Shown: positions 62,624 through 64,000 of the stretch, one piece after another
Numbering within the stretch: position 1 is the first letter of the stretch
Layout: the number at the start of each line of letters is the position of its first letter
Origin: Oscillospiraceae bacterium
Lineage (GTDB): Bacteria; Bacillota; Clostridia; Saccharofermentanales; Fastidiosipilaceae
Reading direction: 5' to 3'
Assembly (NCBI GenBank): GCA_029983685.1
Contig: JASBZA010000005.1
Coordinates: forward strand, 1 to 64,000
Length of the DNA: 64,000 nt
The notes under the pieces: model-generated
Told to the model about the DNA's origin: nothing
Seen by the model: the letters and a program-made list of their open reading frames with translations, nothing else
Database searches by the model: none
Translations under genes and position numbers: made by a program

Positions 62624-63568
62624 ATGACGGACCAAAGCACACAAAATATTAAGCAATACAGCTGGGTTTTAGCCGCCATATTCTGCACCATGCTATGGGG
62701 ATCGGCCTCACCTATGATTAAAATGGGCTACCGGTATTTCCAAATGGATACATCCAATGTATTTAATATTATTCTATTCGCCGGCGTGCGCTTCTTCGGC
62801 GCAGGTCTCTTGACCTTATTAATCAGCAGACCCCTAACCGGAGAAAAACCGTCCTTTAATAAAGCTATGACAGGTCCGGTCCTGGTCTTGGCCCTCACCC
62901 AGACTGCAGGCCAGTACATCTGCTTCTATCTGGGTCTGGCTGTCGTAACCGGATCGGTCGGTGCAATCTTAAGTGCCACCAATATTTTCTTTACGGTTAT
63001 CATCGCGACCATTTTCATGCGTTCAGAAAAGCTGACCACTCAGAAAATTCTGGCAACACTTTTAGCCCTGGTTGGTATTATCGTCTTAAACTTGGATAGC
63101 AATTTAAACTTTGCCTTCCGTCTGAACGGCGAGGGTTTTGTCCTCTTGTCTGCTTTGGCCAATGCCTTTGCTTCTATCTTCATGAGCCGCTTCAGCCAGA
63201 AGCATAACCCTATTTCTCTGACCGCCTATCAATTTATATTGGGCGGCGCCGGCCTCATGCTGGTAGGATTTTTCGGCGGTGGCAGACTGAACGCTCCGGG
63301 TTATCAGGGCATCTTGGTCTTGGCCTATCTCATGGTACTCTCGGCTCTGGCCTACGGCATCTGGTCTTTGCTCTTAAAGCACCACCCCACCTCTCACGTA
63401 GTCATTTTCCACGCCCTGGTTCCGGTCTGGGGATCCCTTTTCTCCTGGCTTTTCATGGGCGATCAGATTTGGAACTGGCAGACACTGGTCGCACTGCTGT
63501 CCATCGTAATCGGTATCTTCCTGGTCAATAAACAAAAGGAAAAATTTACCGCAGAGGACCCGGCCTAG
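62624..63568 (+). CDS. EamA-family (DMT superfamily) transporter
   Basis: 314 residues with ten membrane segments made of two EamA repeats: the first ends about 145 (FTVIIATIFMRSEKLTTQKILATLLALVGIIVLNL), the second about 305 (PVWGSLFSWLFMGDQIWNWQTLVALLSIVIGIFLV). Exports metabolites or amino acids in other members; substrate unknown. Overlaps the opposite-strand gene by 23 bases. Confidence 0.9.
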   Translation: MTDQSTQNIKQYSWVLAAIFCTMLWGSASPMIKMGYRYFQMDTSNVFNIILFAGVRFFGAGLLTLLISRPLTGEKPSFNKAMTGPVLVLALTQTAGQYICFYLGLAVVTGSVGAILSATNIFFTVIIATIFMRSEKLTTQKILATLLALVGIIVLNLDSNLNFAFRLNGEGFVLLSALANAFASIFMSRFSQKHNPISLTAYQFILGGAGLMLVGFFGGGRLNAPGYQGILVLAYLMVLSALAYGIWSLLLKHHPTSHVVIFHALVPVWGSLFSWLFMGDQIWNWQTLVALLSIVIGIFLVNKQKEKFTAEDPA

Positions 63569-63983
63569 TCGCTTCTTCCAGCTTATGGGCCAAAGTGCCT
63601 AAGCCCGGCAATTTCAGAAAAATATAAGAATAGGCCATAAAGGCTTGTACAATTAAAATGATCAAAACGATTATTTGGAGGCTGAGACCCAAGAGGTCCA
63701 GCCTCTTGTTCCATATAAGACTTTGCATATAAAGATTTTGGCTCTGAAACCGGACAGCGCGACGAATTAAAAAGTCACCTGTGGTACTTAAGGCCAAACG
63801 CAAAATGCTAAGAATCAGGAGCAGGAAAACATTCTGGCTTTGGTGGAGCCGCAAAAAATCAGAATCCTTCTCTCTATATAGAAAAATAAAGGCCAAAAGC
63901 CAGGCAAGATACGTTATACCCGGGATAAAAATCAGGATGGCCAAGGCGATGTTCATGAGGATGGCCGGATACTTGGCCGCCAT
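63546..63983 (-). CDS. small membrane protein, DUF4870-like; start may lie outside the window
   Basis: 145 residues from the first visible ATG, with about four membrane segments and RLHQSQNVFLLLILSIL, a pattern of DUF4870/Tic20-like proteins. No ribosome site precedes the ATG and the frame stays open to the window edge, so the true start may be further right. Confidence 0.5.
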   Translation of the reverse strand: MAAKYPAILMNIALAILIFIPGITYLAWLLAFIFLYREKDSDFLRLHQSQNVFLLLILSILRLALSTTGDFLIRRAVRFQSQNLYMQSLIWNKRLDLLGLSLQIIVLIILIVQAFMAYSYIFLKLPGLGTLAHKLEEATRPGPLR

Positions 63984-64000
63984 ATAGCCATGAGTAGCCT

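Overview
The window looks like the chromosome of an anaerobic, low-to-mid GC Bacillota (class Clostridia or a close relative). The signs are an HprK/RapZ/WhiA cluster, SepF, HemZ, an RsuA-type pseudouridine synthase, pyruvate kinase with the extra C-terminal domain, a CBS-containing family II pyrophosphatase, CadC/CadA, strong AGGAGG ribosome binding sites and no quinone or respiratory genes. Family or genus cannot be fixed from the sequence alone. Nearly everything is housekeeping; most genes lie on the minus strand in short operons.

Layout. 1-90: the 5' end of a group II intron (running off the left edge) sits directly behind the intrinsic terminator of pcp. 122-1074: pcp and rpsT. 1332-2351: an AT-rich accessory unit, in which a near-consensus promoter drives a short terminated RNA followed by an Abi_2/AbiF-type HEPN protein, wedged between rpsT and tRNA-Ser. 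2459-4483: tRNA-Ser, trpS and a Crp/Fnr regulator. 4486-9004: a four-gene envelope/stress operon (SBP-vWA lipoprotein, XpaC, membrane-anchored SBP, TelA). 9186-9342: tRNA-Gly and tRNA-Arg. 9423-14782: shikimate-kinase-like gene, ppx, ppk and a double CAP-domain protein. 14828-17496: hemZ and a DUF3810 membrane metallopeptidase. 17693-21871: ynbB, hlyD-like, ylmE, sepF. 21955-24592: the cadC-cadA metal efflux operon with its operator. 24680-32299: membrane proteins, an HtrA protease, pyruvate kinase, RsuA and a J-like membrane protein. 32410-35458: feoA-feoA-feoB plus the small Cys-rich Feo protein, with three copies of one inverted repeat as probable iron-responsive operators.

35514-39590: a lipoprotein and an ABC exporter whose ATPase and permease have been joined into one frame by what looks like an out-of-frame deletion. 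39795-48200: lon, the str operon (rpsL-rpsG-fusA-tuf) and serS. 48258-54136: a HAD phosphatase, then hprK-murB-rapZ-whiA-trmL without yvcK. 54301-58182: Hsp20 with a CtsR-like box, a PTS IIC-like protein, a Mn-dependent pyrophosphatase and a nitroreductase. 58375-62599: two ABC ATPase/permease pairs in one plus-strand operon, followed by an EamA transporter and, at the right edge, a small membrane protein on the other strand.

The most unusual parts are the RNA-plus-AbiF unit at 1332-2351, the intron-behind-terminator junction at 1-90, the broken/fused ABC gene at 35514-38384, the TelA/XpaC/double-SBP/vWA operon and the triple feo operator. No CRISPR array, insertion sequence, rRNA gene or prophage was seen.
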